NCBI GenBank assembly: GCA_041398705.1
Contig: JAWKUI010000012.1
Location: 1-64,000, forward strand
Direction of reading: 5' to 3'
Source of the DNA: NORP259 sp041398705
GTDB lineage: Bacteria > Planctomycetota > UBA1135 > GCA-002686595
Length of the DNA stretch: 64,000 nucleotides
Shown here: one piece after another, positions 17,276-28,073 of the stretch
Layout: each line of letters begins with the position of its first letter
How positions within the stretch are numbered: position 1 is the first letter of the stretch
Notes under the pieces: generated by a model
What the model saw: only the letters and a program-made list of their open reading frames with translations
Databases searched by the model: none
Told to the model about the DNA's origin: nothing
Translations under genes and position numbers: made by a program

Positions 17276-18277
17276 ATGCGCGTGCTCGTGACCGGCGGCG
17301 GCGGCTTTCTGGGCCGCCATGTGGTGACCCAGTTGCTGGAAGCCGGGCACGCGGTGCGCAGCCTGGCCCGGGGGCACTACCCCGAGCTCGAAGCCGCTGG
17401 AGCCGAATCGGTGCGCGGCGACCTGGCGGATGCGGCGCGGCCCTGGGCCGGGGCGTTGCACGGGGTCGATGCGGTCGTGCACTGCGCCGCCAAAGCCGGG
17501 GTTTTCGGCCCCCGCGAGGACTTCTTCCGGGCCAACGTGCTCGGCACCCGCGCGCTGCTCGAGGAAGCGCGCCGGGCTGGAGTGCGTCGTTTCGTGCACA
17601 CCTCGTCCCCGAGCGTCTGTTTCGACGGCGGCGACCATCGCATGGCCGGGCCGGACCTGCCCCTGGCCACCCGTTTCCTCTCCCCCTACCCCGAGAGCAA
17701 GGCCCAGGCCGAGCGTGAGGTGCTGGCCGCCAGCGGCCGCGACGGGCTCGTCTGCGTGGCCCTGCGCCCGCACCTGATCATCGGCCCCGGCGACCCACAC
17801 CTGCTGCCGCGGCTGGTGACGCGCGCCCGCGCCGGGCGGCTGGTACGGGTTGGCGATGGCCGCAACGAGGTGAGCCTCACGAGCGTGGTCAACGCGGCCG
17901 CGGCGCACGTGGCGGCTGTCGAGTCCCTGGGCCCCGCGAGCCCCGCCGCCGGCCGCGCCTACTTCGTCGGCCAGCGCGAACCCGTGCTCCTGTGGTCCTG
18001 GATCGGGGAGCTGCTCGCGGCCCTCGACCTGCCGCCGATCCGCCGCCACCTTTCCCTGAAAAGCGCCTACGCCCTGGGCGCGGGCCTCGAGACCATTTGG
18101 AAGGTCCTGCGGCGACCCGGCGATCCGCCCATGACCCGCTTCGTGGCCCTGCAGCTCGCCACGAGCCACAGCTACGACATGACCGCCCTGGAGCACGATC
18201 TGGGCTATCGCGAGCGCGTCGACCTGGCCGCGGCGACCCGGGCGGCGATCGAGGACCTGCGCGCCCGCGGGGTCTGA
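17276..18277 (+). CDS. oleD: NAD(P)-dependent epimerase/3-beta-HSD family reductase, OleD-like
   Basis: 333 residues of the extended SDR class. The N-terminus is VTGGGGFLGRHV (Rossmann loop), the catalytic pair is Tyr-x-x-x-Lys in SPYPESKAQAE with HTSSPSV as the Ser strand, and the C-terminal half matches the 3-beta-HSD/OleD shape. OleD reduces the 2-alkyl-3-keto acid made by OleA to the 3-hydroxy acid used by OleC. It starts 5 bases after the oleC stop and ends the operon; a hairpin follows at 18303. Confidence 0.82.
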   Translation: MRVLVTGGGGFLGRHVVTQLLEAGHAVRSLARGHYPELEAAGAESVRGDLADAARPWAGALHGVDAVVHCAAKAGVFGPREDFFRANVLGTRALLEEARRAGVRRFVHTSSPSVCFDGGDHRMAGPDLPLATRFLSPYPESKAQAEREVLAASGRDGLVCVALRPHLIIGPGDPHLLPRLVTRARAGRLVRVGDGRNEVSLTSVVNAAAAHVAAVESLGPASPAAGRAYFVGQREPVLLWSWIGELLAALDLPPIRRHLSLKSAYALGAGLETIWKVLRRPGDPPMTRFVALQLATSHSYDMTALEHDLGYRERVDLAAATRAAIEDLRARGV

Positions 18278-18302
18278 CGGCGACCCGCTGCGGGAGCCCC
18301 AT

Positions 18303-18329
18303 CCGGGCGGCGTGCGAATTCCCGCCCGG
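18303..18329 (+). terminator. Hairpin after oleD
   Basis: A perfect 8-bp stem (CCGGGCGG / CCGCCCGG, loop of 11) lies 25 bases after the oleD stop. The following bases are only weakly T-rich (CCTATTC), so it is a moderate candidate. The rest of the 156-base gap before glnN shows no motif I can support. Confidence 0.45.
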
Positions 18330-18433
18330 GCCTATTCAGTCCATCCGGCACCTCCGATATGGTAACGCCGTACCGGACCCGCGCCCGTCGGCGCAGGACC
18401 TGAGACCGTGGCCTGTAGCCCCACCCCCCGCCA

Positions 18434-20635
<2,202 letters not shown>

Positions 20636-20652
20636 TCGCCGGCTGGAAGACA

Positions 20653-20698
20653 CGCGCGGCGCCGCCCCGGACCTCCCGGGGCGGCGCCGCGCGCGTTT
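20653..20698 (+). terminator. Strong intrinsic terminator after glnN, bidirectional
   Basis: A perfect 18-bp G/C stem (20653-20670 with 20676-20693, loop ACCTC) followed by CGTTTG. It lies between the convergent stops of glnN (+) and the retropepsin-like gene (-). Confidence 0.85.
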
Positions 20699-20713
20699 GC
20701 GGGTATCCCACGC

Positions 20714-21940
20714 TCACAGCAGGCGCAGTTTCATCGCGTCGAAGTCGAGCACGTATCCCTTGCCGCTCCACAGGGCATCTTGCCCCAGGTACCCATCGAC
20801 TTCTTCGGACAGGGGCACCAAGTGCACCTCTTCGAGGGTCACCGTCTGTTGGCCGACGCCCAGTTCGAGTCGGGGAATACGCAGGCCATCGCGCAGGCTG
20901 CCATCGGACCCCACTCCACCTCCCGCGTATTGCGCGCGGTCGAGTTCTTCCCGCAATCCGGGAAATCGCTCCAGGATGCGTTCGTTCAGCAGGCTGCGGT
21001 TGGCACCGGTGTCGAGCAACAGGTGCAGGGTCTCGCCGCGCCAGGTGACCGCCACCACCGGACGCAGGCCGCGCACGGTGAGGTTGCTTTCGTACCCGGC
21101 TTTCTCCAACCAAGGGGCAAAGCCGAGCCTCATGCCCTGCGGCTCGCCTTCGGGGCGGGACCACTCGAGCGAGCCCAAGTGCTGCAGCACGGGGAACCCC
21201 AGGATCGCCTCGATCGTGTAGGCCCCATCCGCAAAACGCAGCAGTTCGTCTTCCATCACCAGGAAAGCGACGTTCTCGAATCGCGCGGCGGCGCCGTACT
21301 CCCCGACCCAGATCTCCAGCCGTTCGGCCATCGCCATTTGCGCGGGCACCGCATCGCTCGATGGACTGCGCACCGAAATCTCACCCGGCAGGAAACGCAA
21401 GCCAAGCCGCTCTGCGGCACTGCGCGTGATGGTGCTGAACGAGGCGCCGGTGTCGAGCACCATCTCCTGCGTTGTTCCGTTGACCTTAACTCCCCCGCGC
21501 GGCAACCCGGCCAGGTCGACCTGCACATCGATCACGCCACCGCGGACTTCGGACCCCATCGCCGGCTGCCCATCGAGCACGCGCAGCACCGCCAAGGTCT
21601 GCTCCTCGGCCGCCGTGTCCTGGACGCCCTGCGCACGCAGCTCCTCGACCTGCATGCGCGCGTAGCGGTGTCCCCGCGGGTAGTCCGCCGTGCGCAAGCA
21701 CAGGCCGACGAGGGCCTCGAGCACCGCGGCCCGATCTTCGGGTCCGAGATCGGGCGTCGCCGCCAGGCGCTCCAGCGGAGCCAACGCCTGCGCATCCTGG
21801 CGCCGCGAGGCCCACAGCGGCCCCATCTCGAGGTCCCCGGGCAACGCCGCCACCGGGCCCGGTTCCAGGCCCCGGGGTTGCGTCTGACAGGCCGCCAATC
21901 CAAGCGCCGCGTGCATCGCGGCCACAAGCCATCGCTTCAT
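20714..21940 (-). CDS. Lipoprotein with two retropepsin-like aspartyl protease domains
   Basis: 408 residues. The signal peptide ends in a lipobox (LAAC, Cys18). A helical stretch (~40-125) is followed by two copies of the aspartyl-protease active-site motif: VLDTGASFSTI with Asp163 and LLDTGANRSLL with Asp310, each followed by a hydrophobic flap/strand block and, in the second, VDGYLGQDAL (the I-L-G type late motif). Single retropepsin domains dimerise; here two are on one chain, so it may fold as an internal pseudodimer like pepsin. It is probably an envelope protease or binding protein; substrate unknown. A GNAT gene ends the same strand unit upstream. Confidence 0.8.
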   Translation of the reverse strand: MKRWLVAAMHAALGLAACQTQPRGLEPGPVAALPGDLEMGPLWASRRQDAQALAPLERLAATPDLGPEDRAAVLEALVGLCLRTADYPRGHRYARMQVEELRAQGVQDTAAEEQTLAVLRVLDGQPAMGSEVRGGVIDVQVDLAGLPRGGVKVNGTTQEMVLDTGASFSTITRSAAERLGLRFLPGEISVRSPSSDAVPAQMAMAERLEIWVGEYGAAARFENVAFLVMEDELLRFADGAYTIEAILGFPVLQHLGSLEWSRPEGEPQGMRLGFAPWLEKAGYESNLTVRGLRPVVAVTWRGETLHLLLDTGANRSLLNERILERFPGLREELDRAQYAGGGVGSDGSLRDGLRIPRLELGVGQQTVTLEEVHLVPLSEEVDGYLGQDALWSGKGYVLDFDAMKLRLL

Positions 21941-21982
21941 GCCCCCATGCTACGGGCCCGCCCTCCAGGGGGCTACGCGGCC

Positions 21983-22429
21983 CTACAAGTGCCACTCCCA
22001 GACAAGCCCGTCCTCCACGTGCTGCACATCGTCGCCGCGCTCGAACGCGAGTTTCTCGAGCACCCGGTGCGAAGCCCCGTTGTCCGGCAGGGTCTGGGCC
22101 CGGATCGCGAGGTCCGGGTCCGCCCCCCGGCAAGTGCGCACGAGGAAGTCCGCCATCGCCGTGGCGAGCCCACGGCCCTCATGCCCGGGGAACGAGAAGT
22201 AGGCGATCTCCACGCTGCCGTCCGCCGGCGGCGCCTTGAACCCGCAGGTCCCCACGACCACGCCGTTCTCCAGGCACAGGTAACACCCAAAGGGCGCGAC
22301 GAAACCCACCTTGGCGTAGAGCTCCTGGGTGCCCTGCCAGACCATCGCGAGCAGGTCCGTGGGCCCAGGCAAGTCCAGGGGCAACGGTGAATCGGGTTCG
22401 ATCTGCAGGAATCGGAGGCCAGCGTGCAT
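21983..22429 (-). CDS. GNAT family N-acetyltransferase
   Basis: 148 residues. The acetyl-CoA-binding signature is HEGRGLATAM (R/Q-x-x-G-x-A) after the strand VEIAYFSFPG, with GVVVGTCGFK before it and a C-terminal LPDNGASHRVLEKLAF, the usual N-x-x-S-x-x-x-x-E-K-x-G/A-F block. These enzymes acetylate small molecules or protein N-termini; the RimJ/RimL-like end hints at an amine or protein substrate, but this cannot be fixed. It starts at ATG 22429 and is followed after 42 bases by the retropepsin-like gene on the same strand. Confidence 0.82.
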   Translation of the reverse strand: MHAGLRFLQIEPDSPLPLDLPGPTDLLAMVWQGTQELYAKVGFVAPFGCYLCLENGVVVGTCGFKAPPADGSVEIAYFSFPGHEGRGLATAMADFLVRTCRGADPDLAIRAQTLPDNGASHRVLEKLAFERGDDVQHVEDGLVWEWHL

Positions 22430-22540
22430 GGACCCAGCTTGCCCCCTCGGCGGCCTGGCCGCAAGTTCACGCGCCCCGCCCCACCGCCTATACTGCCCCT
22501 GCGGGTGCCGCACCCGCATGGACCCCAGCCTGCAAATCCC

Positions 22541-23110
22541 ATGAAACACAACTCGCTGCTTCTGCTTCCGCTCCTGCTTGCCTCCTGCGCCTCCACCCCG
22601 TCCCTCTGGGACAATGGCCAGGCCCTGAGCGCTGAAACCCTCGAAGTCCAGGTGGACACCCAGGGTCGCTTCACGGAAGTCGAATACCACATCTCGCCCG
22701 CCGCGGTGCCGAAAGCCGTGCACAACGCCATGAACAAGCTGCACCCCGGCGGTGGCGCCACCGGTGCGGAGCGCGAGTACGTGGATGGCAAACTCTGCTG
22801 GGAGCTGACCAAAACCATCGACGGGCGCGAGATCGAAGCGATGTTCTGGCCGGACGGCACCCTGCACAGCGAGGAGATCCAGATCGCGGCCACCGACGTG
22901 CCGACGGTGGTCGTGGAGACCCTCGACGCCAGCCAGGCGGGGGATGTGACCTCCTGGGAGTCGATCGCGGGCAACCAACAAGTGATCACCGAATACCACG
23001 CCAAGGTGCACCACGAGGGTCGCAAGTACAAGGTGGCGATCGCCGCCGACGGCCGCCTGCTTTCGATTGTGCGCGAAGTGGTCGCGGAGATCGAAGTGCC
23101 CGTGAAGTGA
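22541..23110 (+). CDS. Lipoprotein with PepSY-like repeats
   Basis: 189 residues. A lipoprotein signal peptide (LLLASC, Cys17) is followed by two copies of an alpha/beta motif: a helix (AAVPKAVHNAMNKL) then WELTKTIDGREIEAMFWPDGTL, and later WESIAGNQQVITEYHAKVHHEGRKYKVAIAADGRL. The 'Y/W-x-V/L-x-x-x-x-D/G-x-x-x-x-x-x-x-x-D-G-x-L' layout resembles the PepSY-like (DUF2874) proteins of unknown function. Probably a surface or periplasmic protein. It is divergent from the GNAT and followed by a hairpin. Confidence 0.65.
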   Translation: MKHNSLLLLPLLLASCASTPSLWDNGQALSAETLEVQVDTQGRFTEVEYHISPAAVPKAVHNAMNKLHPGGGATGAEREYVDGKLCWELTKTIDGREIEAMFWPDGTLHSEEIQIAATDVPTVVVETLDASQAGDVTSWESIAGNQQVITEYHAKVHHEGRKYKVAIAADGRLLSIVREVVAEIEVPVK

Positions 23111-23117
23111 CCCCTTT

Positions 23118-23153
23118 GCGGCGTTGCCGGGCGGCTTGACCCGGTAACGCCGC
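23118..23153 (+). terminator. Hairpin between the PepSY-like gene and the first VOC gene
   Basis: A 14-bp stem with one G-U pair (GCGGCGTTGCCGGG against CCCGGTAACGCCGC, loop of 8). No T run follows and the next ATG is 12 bases away, so it could be either a terminator or a leader structure. Confidence 0.45.
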
Positions 23154-23164
23154 ACACCGCTCCC

Positions 23165-23524
23165 ATGCCGATCGAAGACCTACACCACGTGCAACTCGCC
23201 ATGCCCCCCGGGCGCGAGGCAGAGGCGCGCGCCTTCTATGGGGGGCTGCTCGGGCTCGAGGAGATCCCCAAACCCGAGTTGCTCCGCGCTTCGGGCGGCG
23301 TCTGGTTCCGCCTCGGATCGCGCGAATTGCACCTGGGCATCGAGCCGGGTTTCACCCCCGCCCGCAAGGCGCACCCCGGCATGTCCGCGTCGGACCTAAC
23401 AGACCTCGCCCACCGGCTCGAAGCGGCGGGCCACCCTTGCACCTGGGACGACCGCATTCCGGACGTGCCCCGTTTTGCCTGCGCCGACCCCTTCGGTAAC
23501 AAACTCGAATTCCTGGCGCCCTGA
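23165..23524 (+). CDS. VOC/glyoxalase family protein, single domain
   Basis: 119 residues with the metal-binding pattern of the family: LHHVQLAM at the start (His), RELHLGIE in the middle (His/Glu) and DPFGNKLEFLA at the end (Glu). Members are dioxygenases, glyoxalases or antibiotic-binding proteins. The pattern is closest to the bleomycin-resistance/dioxygenase branch; substrate unknown. A second, two-domain VOC gene follows after 95 bases. Confidence 0.85.
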   Translation: MPIEDLHHVQLAMPPGREAEARAFYGGLLGLEEIPKPELLRASGGVWFRLGSRELHLGIEPGFTPARKAHPGMSASDLTDLAHRLEAAGHPCTWDDRIPDVPRFACADPFGNKLEFLAP

Positions 23525-23619
23525 CCCGCGCCCGGCTTTGCAGTAGTTTTTCGGGGCTGTGACGCCCCAGCGGGTACCTTGGGGGTCTCCCGTCTCCCGC
23601 TCCCCAACCGGAATTCCCC

Positions 23620-24408
23620 ATGACCCAACAAGGCCCCTGGCCCGGCCGTTTCGTGTGGCACGACTTGATGACCACCGACGCCGACGCCGCCGAACGTTTC
23701 TACACCTCGCTCTTCGACTGGCAGATCGAACACCGCCAGATGCCCGGCTGCGTGTACCGCATGATCCAATGCGGCCCCGGCCCCACCGGCGGCATCATGC
23801 AAGAGGCGAATATCCCCGTCTCCCACTGGATGCCCTACGTGGCGGTCGAAAACGTGGACGAGGCAGCGGCCCGCGTCACCAAGAACGGGGGCAGCCTCTG
23901 CGTGCCGCCCACCGACATCCCGGAAACCGGCCGTTTCTCCGTGGTGACCGATCCCGCCGGCGCGTACTTCTCGATCTACCAGGGCAATCCCGGGTCCCCG
24001 GGGTTCGACCCGAACCTGCCGGTGCCCGGCCGCGTGTGCTGGAACGAAACCTACAGCAACGACGCGGACCGCTCGCAGGCCTTCTACTCCGAGGTGTTCG
24101 GCTGGAAACCCGACAGCAAGGACATGGGGCCCATGGGCTTCTACCACGTGCAGATGAAAGACGGCGCGCAAGTCGGCGGCCTGATGCAGAACCCCATGCC
24201 GAACACGCCCTCCTGCTGGGTCGTATACTTCTTCGCCCCCGACCTGGTGGAGAAAACCCAGCGCGCCAAGGAACTCGGTGCCCACGCCATGATGGAGAAC
24301 ATGCCCATCCCGAACGTCGGCCGCTTCTCCATGCTGACCGATCCCACCGGCGCCGTATTCGCCCTCTTCCAGCCCGATCCGAGCGCCGTCGGCGAGTGCC
24401 CCGCCTAA
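23620..24408 (+). CDS. VOC family protein with two tandem domains
   Basis: 262 residues. The two halves are repeats: PGRFVWHDLMTTDADAAERFYTSLFDW in the first and PGRVCWNETYSNDADRSQAFYSEVFGW in the second, each ending in a TDPAGA/TDPTGAVFALFQ strand. This arrangement is the one seen in CFP30-like/27-kDa glyoxalase-type proteins of actinobacteria and others. The reaction is unknown. Followed by a terminator shared with the convergent FG-GAP gene. Confidence 0.85.
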   Translation: MTQQGPWPGRFVWHDLMTTDADAAERFYTSLFDWQIEHRQMPGCVYRMIQCGPGPTGGIMQEANIPVSHWMPYVAVENVDEAAARVTKNGGSLCVPPTDIPETGRFSVVTDPAGAYFSIYQGNPGSPGFDPNLPVPGRVCWNETYSNDADRSQAFYSEVFGWKPDSKDMGPMGFYHVQMKDGAQVGGLMQNPMPNTPSCWVVYFFAPDLVEKTQRAKELGAHAMMENMPIPNVGRFSMLTDPTGAVFALFQPDPSAVGECPA

Positions 24409-24434
24409 GCGGGCCTCACGGATGCCCCACCCGC

Positions 24435-24469
24435 AAGCGGCCCCCAGGGACAATCCCCGGGGGCCGCTT
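24435..24469 (+). terminator. Intrinsic terminator between convergent genes
   Basis: An 11-bp perfect stem (AAGCGGCCCCC / GGGGGCCGCTT) with an inner GGGA/TCCC extension, followed by CGTTTCG. It separates the VOC gene (+) from the FG-GAP gene (-). Confidence 0.75.
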
Positions 24470-24486
24470 CGTTTCGCGCAGGCGGA

Positions 24487-26028
24487 TCACTGCATCGTCA
24501 GCGCCAGGGCGTTCGAATGCACCACCGGTCCCCCCTGGACGTCCCGAGCCACGGCCTGCACCACCCAGGTGCGTCCGGCCCAAGCGATCGTGTGCAGTTG
24601 ATCCAGCGGCAAGCAGACCCGGCCATCCGGCCCCGCCCAGACGGGCGCCGTGCAGCCCGCTGGCCCGGCCAGGCAGGTTCCCAGGGTCCCCACTGCACTG
24701 CGGCTCCACGCCCCGGAGATGCACACCAGGGCGGATTGCGAAACACCGAGTCCCTGCAATTCGAGCGCGGTCGGCCCCACCCCGAGCACGCCGCTACCCA
24801 CCGCCGCTAGCCGCAGTTCGCCGTCCCCCGAACAGACTGTGCGCCCCAGGGCCGGTGCATTGCGGTACAGGGCCACCGCGTCTTCGAGCTCGAAGAAGGC
24901 CGCCATGCCCGCCGGATCGATCCCTTCTGCCGCCGCGATGCGCGCCCCATTGGAGTACGCGCCCTGCAGTTGCCCGCTGACCTCGTCCGCCAGAATCGCT
25001 CCGGTCAAAGGATCGAGCACGACGCGGTGCACCGCCACCGCCGCGCTCAGATCGTTGTTCAAGGTCATCAGGTCCGGATGACCATCGAAGTTCCAATCCC
25101 CGACCTCGATGATGCGCGACCCCATGCAAGGCACGTCGTCAATGATCGTGGAACAGACCCAGTCCGCCAACCGCGCGCCACTGGCGGACGAGTGCAACGT
25201 CACCGATCCAGAAAAAACGCCTCCCACCGCCAGGTCGCGATGTCCGTCCCCATCCACATCGGCGATGCTGACAAACGGCTCCCCATTGCCGGAAAGATAC
25301 GAAGCCCCCGGCAGGTGCCGCGTGGCCAGCAGCGAACCATCCAGGCCCGAGCGCAACACCATGTACGAGTCCCCGGAAACCGTCAACGGATGGGCGAAAT
25401 CCACGACACCATCCCCGTTGAAGTCATCGAGAATCGCGAGGCCATAGGTTAGCCCTTGGGCCGGATTCGTACTCGCGACGGTGTACACCGGTAGGCCCGT
25501 AGTCGGATCGACCACCGCCCAAGTCGGTTGGCCCAGCCAGGCATTGACAATCAACTCCTCGACCCCGTCTCCGGTGAGATCCTGGAGCACCTCCATGTAG
25601 AACCCGTAGGAAAGGCCCACCGGAAGGGGCATCTGCATCTCGAGGGATCCGTCGCTTCCCGAGAAGATCGACAGGCCGCCAGGGCCGGCATGCACGATCT
25701 CTCGCACGCCGTCCCCTGTGAAGTCCGCCACATCCACCATCGGGCCACCTGCCCACGCCTGCGTCACGGGCACCGAGAGAACCCCCATCAGTGAGCCGTC
25801 CGCGCCCGAATGCAACGAGCCCATGCGGCCCGTGGCCCACGAGAACCCGCGCACGACCACATCGGGCAACGCATCCCCGTTCAAATCGGAGAGCACGGAG
25901 ATCGATTCCCCCCATGCGCTGGAGACGCCCAACGCGGGCGGTTCGACCTTGTAGACCATCTGACTCTGCGAAAATGCAGACACGGGCAATGCCAGCGCGG
26001 TGGCAAGGGTAAGCAAGTATCGATTCAT
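24487..26028 (-). CDS. Secreted FG-GAP/VCBS repeat protein
   Basis: 513 residues. A signal peptide (MNRYLLTLATALALPVSAFSQ) is followed by about seven FG-GAP repeats with calcium-loop motifs: DLNGDALPDVVV, DFTGDGVREIVH, DLTGDGVEELIV, DFNGDGVVDFAH, DVDGDGHRDLAV, DWNFDGHPDLMT. These build an integrin-like seven-bladed propeller. After about residue 410 there is a different C-terminal module (CSGDGELRLAAVGSG…GTCLAG…VQAVARD…SNALALTMQ). It is a paralogue of the next gene upstream (26287-27846), the same order of blocks. Role: likely surface adhesion or sugar/ligand binding; not more can be said. Confidence 0.85.
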   Translation of the reverse strand: MNRYLLTLATALALPVSAFSQSQMVYKVEPPALGVSSAWGESISVLSDLNGDALPDVVVRGFSWATGRMGSLHSGADGSLMGVLSVPVTQAWAGGPMVDVADFTGDGVREIVHAGPGGLSIFSGSDGSLEMQMPLPVGLSYGFYMEVLQDLTGDGVEELIVNAWLGQPTWAVVDPTTGLPVYTVASTNPAQGLTYGLAILDDFNGDGVVDFAHPLTVSGDSYMVLRSGLDGSLLATRHLPGASYLSGNGEPFVSIADVDGDGHRDLAVGGVFSGSVTLHSSASGARLADWVCSTIIDDVPCMGSRIIEVGDWNFDGHPDLMTLNNDLSAAVAVHRVVLDPLTGAILADEVSGQLQGAYSNGARIAAAEGIDPAGMAAFFELEDAVALYRNAPALGRTVCSGDGELRLAAVGSGVLGVGPTALELQGLGVSQSALVCISGAWSRSAVGTLGTCLAGPAGCTAPVWAGPDGRVCLPLDQLHTIAWAGRTWVVQAVARDVQGGPVVHSNALALTMQ

Positions 26029-26225
26029 GGCTATCTTGTTCCTTGGGCGGCAGGCCATGAATAACTCTCTGCCGATTCGATCGCGTTCCCGAAGGATCCC
26101 GACCTGACTTCGCCGTCCGGAACTCGGACGCAAGACACCGGAGCGGAACCGGCCATCGCCTACGGAGATCCTGGATTTCCGCGATTCGGGGAATACGCGC
26201 CGCGCGCAACCCTGCCCACAAGAAC

Positions 26226-26257
26226 ACCGGCCCCCGGGTTTGCACCCGAGGGCCGGT
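26226..26257 (-). terminator. Intrinsic terminator of the second FG-GAP gene
   Basis: A 14-bp stem with one mismatch (ACCGGCCC… / …GGGCCGGT, loop of 4) begins 29 bases past the stop; on the minus strand it runs into TGTTCTTGT. The rest of the 258-base gap up to 26286 shows only the upstream region of the neighbouring gene. Confidence 0.7.
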
Positions 26258-26286
26258 TCACGACCAGGAGAGTCGTAGGAAGGGGT

Positions 26287-27846
26287 TCAGCGCATGCGCA
26301 TCTCGATCGCATTCGAGCGCTGCACAAGGCCGCTCTGCGCGTCGCGCGCCACCGCCTGGGCGAACCAGGTGCGACCTACCATCGTGATTGCGTGACCATG
26401 GTGGATGCCCATCGACGCCGTGCCGTCCGGGCCCGCCACGACCGAACCGATGCGACCCGCGGTGCTCGCGAGGCAAGTGCCCAAGGGGCCGGACATGCTG
26501 CGGTCACCGGCGCCGGCCATCAGCAGCACCGCGGCCGCCCCCGGAGCCAAACCATTGAGCTCCAACGCGGTGGGTTCGATGCCCAACACGGGGCTGCCGA
26601 CCGCGCGCAGTTTGATGGTGCCATCGCCGTCGCAGATGTCGTGACCGACTCCGGGCGCAAAGCGGTGCAGCACCACGTTGCCTTGCACCTCGAAGAAGTG
26701 GATCAGCCCACCGGCATCGATGCCGGGCGCGACGGCCAGGCGGGTCGTATCCGAATAGAGGCCCGCCAGCACCGCGCTGGTCTCGTCCGCCAGCACCGCT
26801 CCGCTGCGCGGATCCAGCACGATGCGGTGCACGGGGGCCCCGCTGAACGAGTCATTGTTCACGGTCATGAGCTCGGGCGTGCCGTCGAAGTTCCAATCGC
26901 CGACTTCGATGATGCGCGAGCCCATGCAGGGCACCGGCGAAGTGGCGCAATCCCACGCCACCAATTGGGCCCCGGTGACCGAGGAGTTCACGCTCACCAA
27001 ACCACCGAAAACCGCACCCGTCGCGATGTCGCGGAATCCGTCGCCATCGAGATCGGAGACCGTCTTGAAGGGCTCACCATTGCCGGAGATCATCGTGGCC
27101 CCCGCGAGCTGCATCGTCGCGAGCTGGGCACCATTCGCGCCGGACCGCACCACCATGTGGGTCTGCCCACCGATCAGGATCGGGTGCGCGAATTCCAGCA
27201 CGCCGTCGCCATTGTGATCGTCGAGGATCGCGAGGCCCGCGCCGAAACCGCTCTGTTGGGGCATGTTCTCGACCCGGTAGACCTGTTGTCCGTTCGTCGG
27301 ATCCAGCACCACCCAGGCGTGCGTCGTCGTCCACGCGTTGATGATCACCTCTTCGATGCCATCGCCGGTCAGATCCTGGAACGTCTGCGTACTTCCGCCC
27401 AGCCGCATTCCGGCAGGAGCGGGGTACTGATGGAACACAGAACCGTCGGCGCCGGAGAACACGGTGATGCGGCCGGTGAACGAAGTGCTGAAGGACGGCG
27501 ACGCGCAGTGCACCAGGTCGCGCACCCCATCGCCGGTCACATCGGCCACATCGGAGATCGTGCCGCCGCCGAAGAGTTGCTCGTAGGGCACGGTGAGCGT
27601 GGACAGCAGGCTGCCATCCGCCCCGGAGTGCACCGTGCCTACCACCGTCACGCCGAAGGCCGGGTTGCGCACCACGAAGTCGGACAGGCCGTCGCCGTTC
27701 ATGTCGGCGATCATGGAAAGGCCCGCGCCCCAGGACGGGGCGATCAGGCCGCCGGGTTGGGCAACGGAGTACACCTCTTCGCTTTGAGCCCCGGCCGAGG
27801 AGGCGAGGATCAGAGCCGCAGAGATCGCAAGAGCTTGGTTGTTCAT
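26287..27846 (-). CDS. Secreted FG-GAP/VCBS repeat protein, paralogue of the preceding one
   Basis: 519 residues. Signal peptide MNNQALAISAALILASSAGAQ. The propeller repeats are in the same order as in its neighbour: DMNGDGLSDFVV, DVTGDGVRDLVH, DLTGDGIEEVII, DHNGDGVLEFAH, DLDGDGFRDIAT, DWNFDGTPELMT. Whole phrases are shared (PCMGSRIIEVGDWNFDG, SGNGEPF). The same C-terminal module follows (ICDGDGTIKLRAVGSP…GTCLAS…AQAVARD…SNAIEMRMR). Clearly a tandem duplication, each copy with its own leader and terminator. Confidence 0.85.
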   Translation of the reverse strand: MNNQALAISAALILASSAGAQSEEVYSVAQPGGLIAPSWGAGLSMIADMNGDGLSDFVVRNPAFGVTVVGTVHSGADGSLLSTLTVPYEQLFGGGTISDVADVTGDGVRDLVHCASPSFSTSFTGRITVFSGADGSVFHQYPAPAGMRLGGSTQTFQDLTGDGIEEVIINAWTTTHAWVVLDPTNGQQVYRVENMPQQSGFGAGLAILDDHNGDGVLEFAHPILIGGQTHMVVRSGANGAQLATMQLAGATMISGNGEPFKTVSDLDGDGFRDIATGAVFGGLVSVNSSVTGAQLVAWDCATSPVPCMGSRIIEVGDWNFDGTPELMTVNNDSFSGAPVHRIVLDPRSGAVLADETSAVLAGLYSDTTRLAVAPGIDAGGLIHFFEVQGNVVLHRFAPGVGHDICDGDGTIKLRAVGSPVLGIEPTALELNGLAPGAAAVLLMAGAGDRSMSGPLGTCLASTAGRIGSVVAGPDGTASMGIHHGHAITMVGRTWFAQAVARDAQSGLVQRSNAIEMRMR

Positions 27847-28073
27847 GGGAATCGGGGTTGGTTCCTGGGCAAGTTGCAGAAGACCACCACGCTGGCCGGC
27901 AATCGTTCCCAGATTCTCCCGTTTCCGTCCGGTTTCCGCAGCCCCGAAGGCTGCCCCAGGTCGGGATTTCGGCGACGGGCCTCCCCCATGACACCGGAAG
28001 CCCGCCACGGCCTCGATTTGGGCCCCATAACCACACGACAAGACCGGGCAACAAGTCCCGCCGCAGATCGCGA

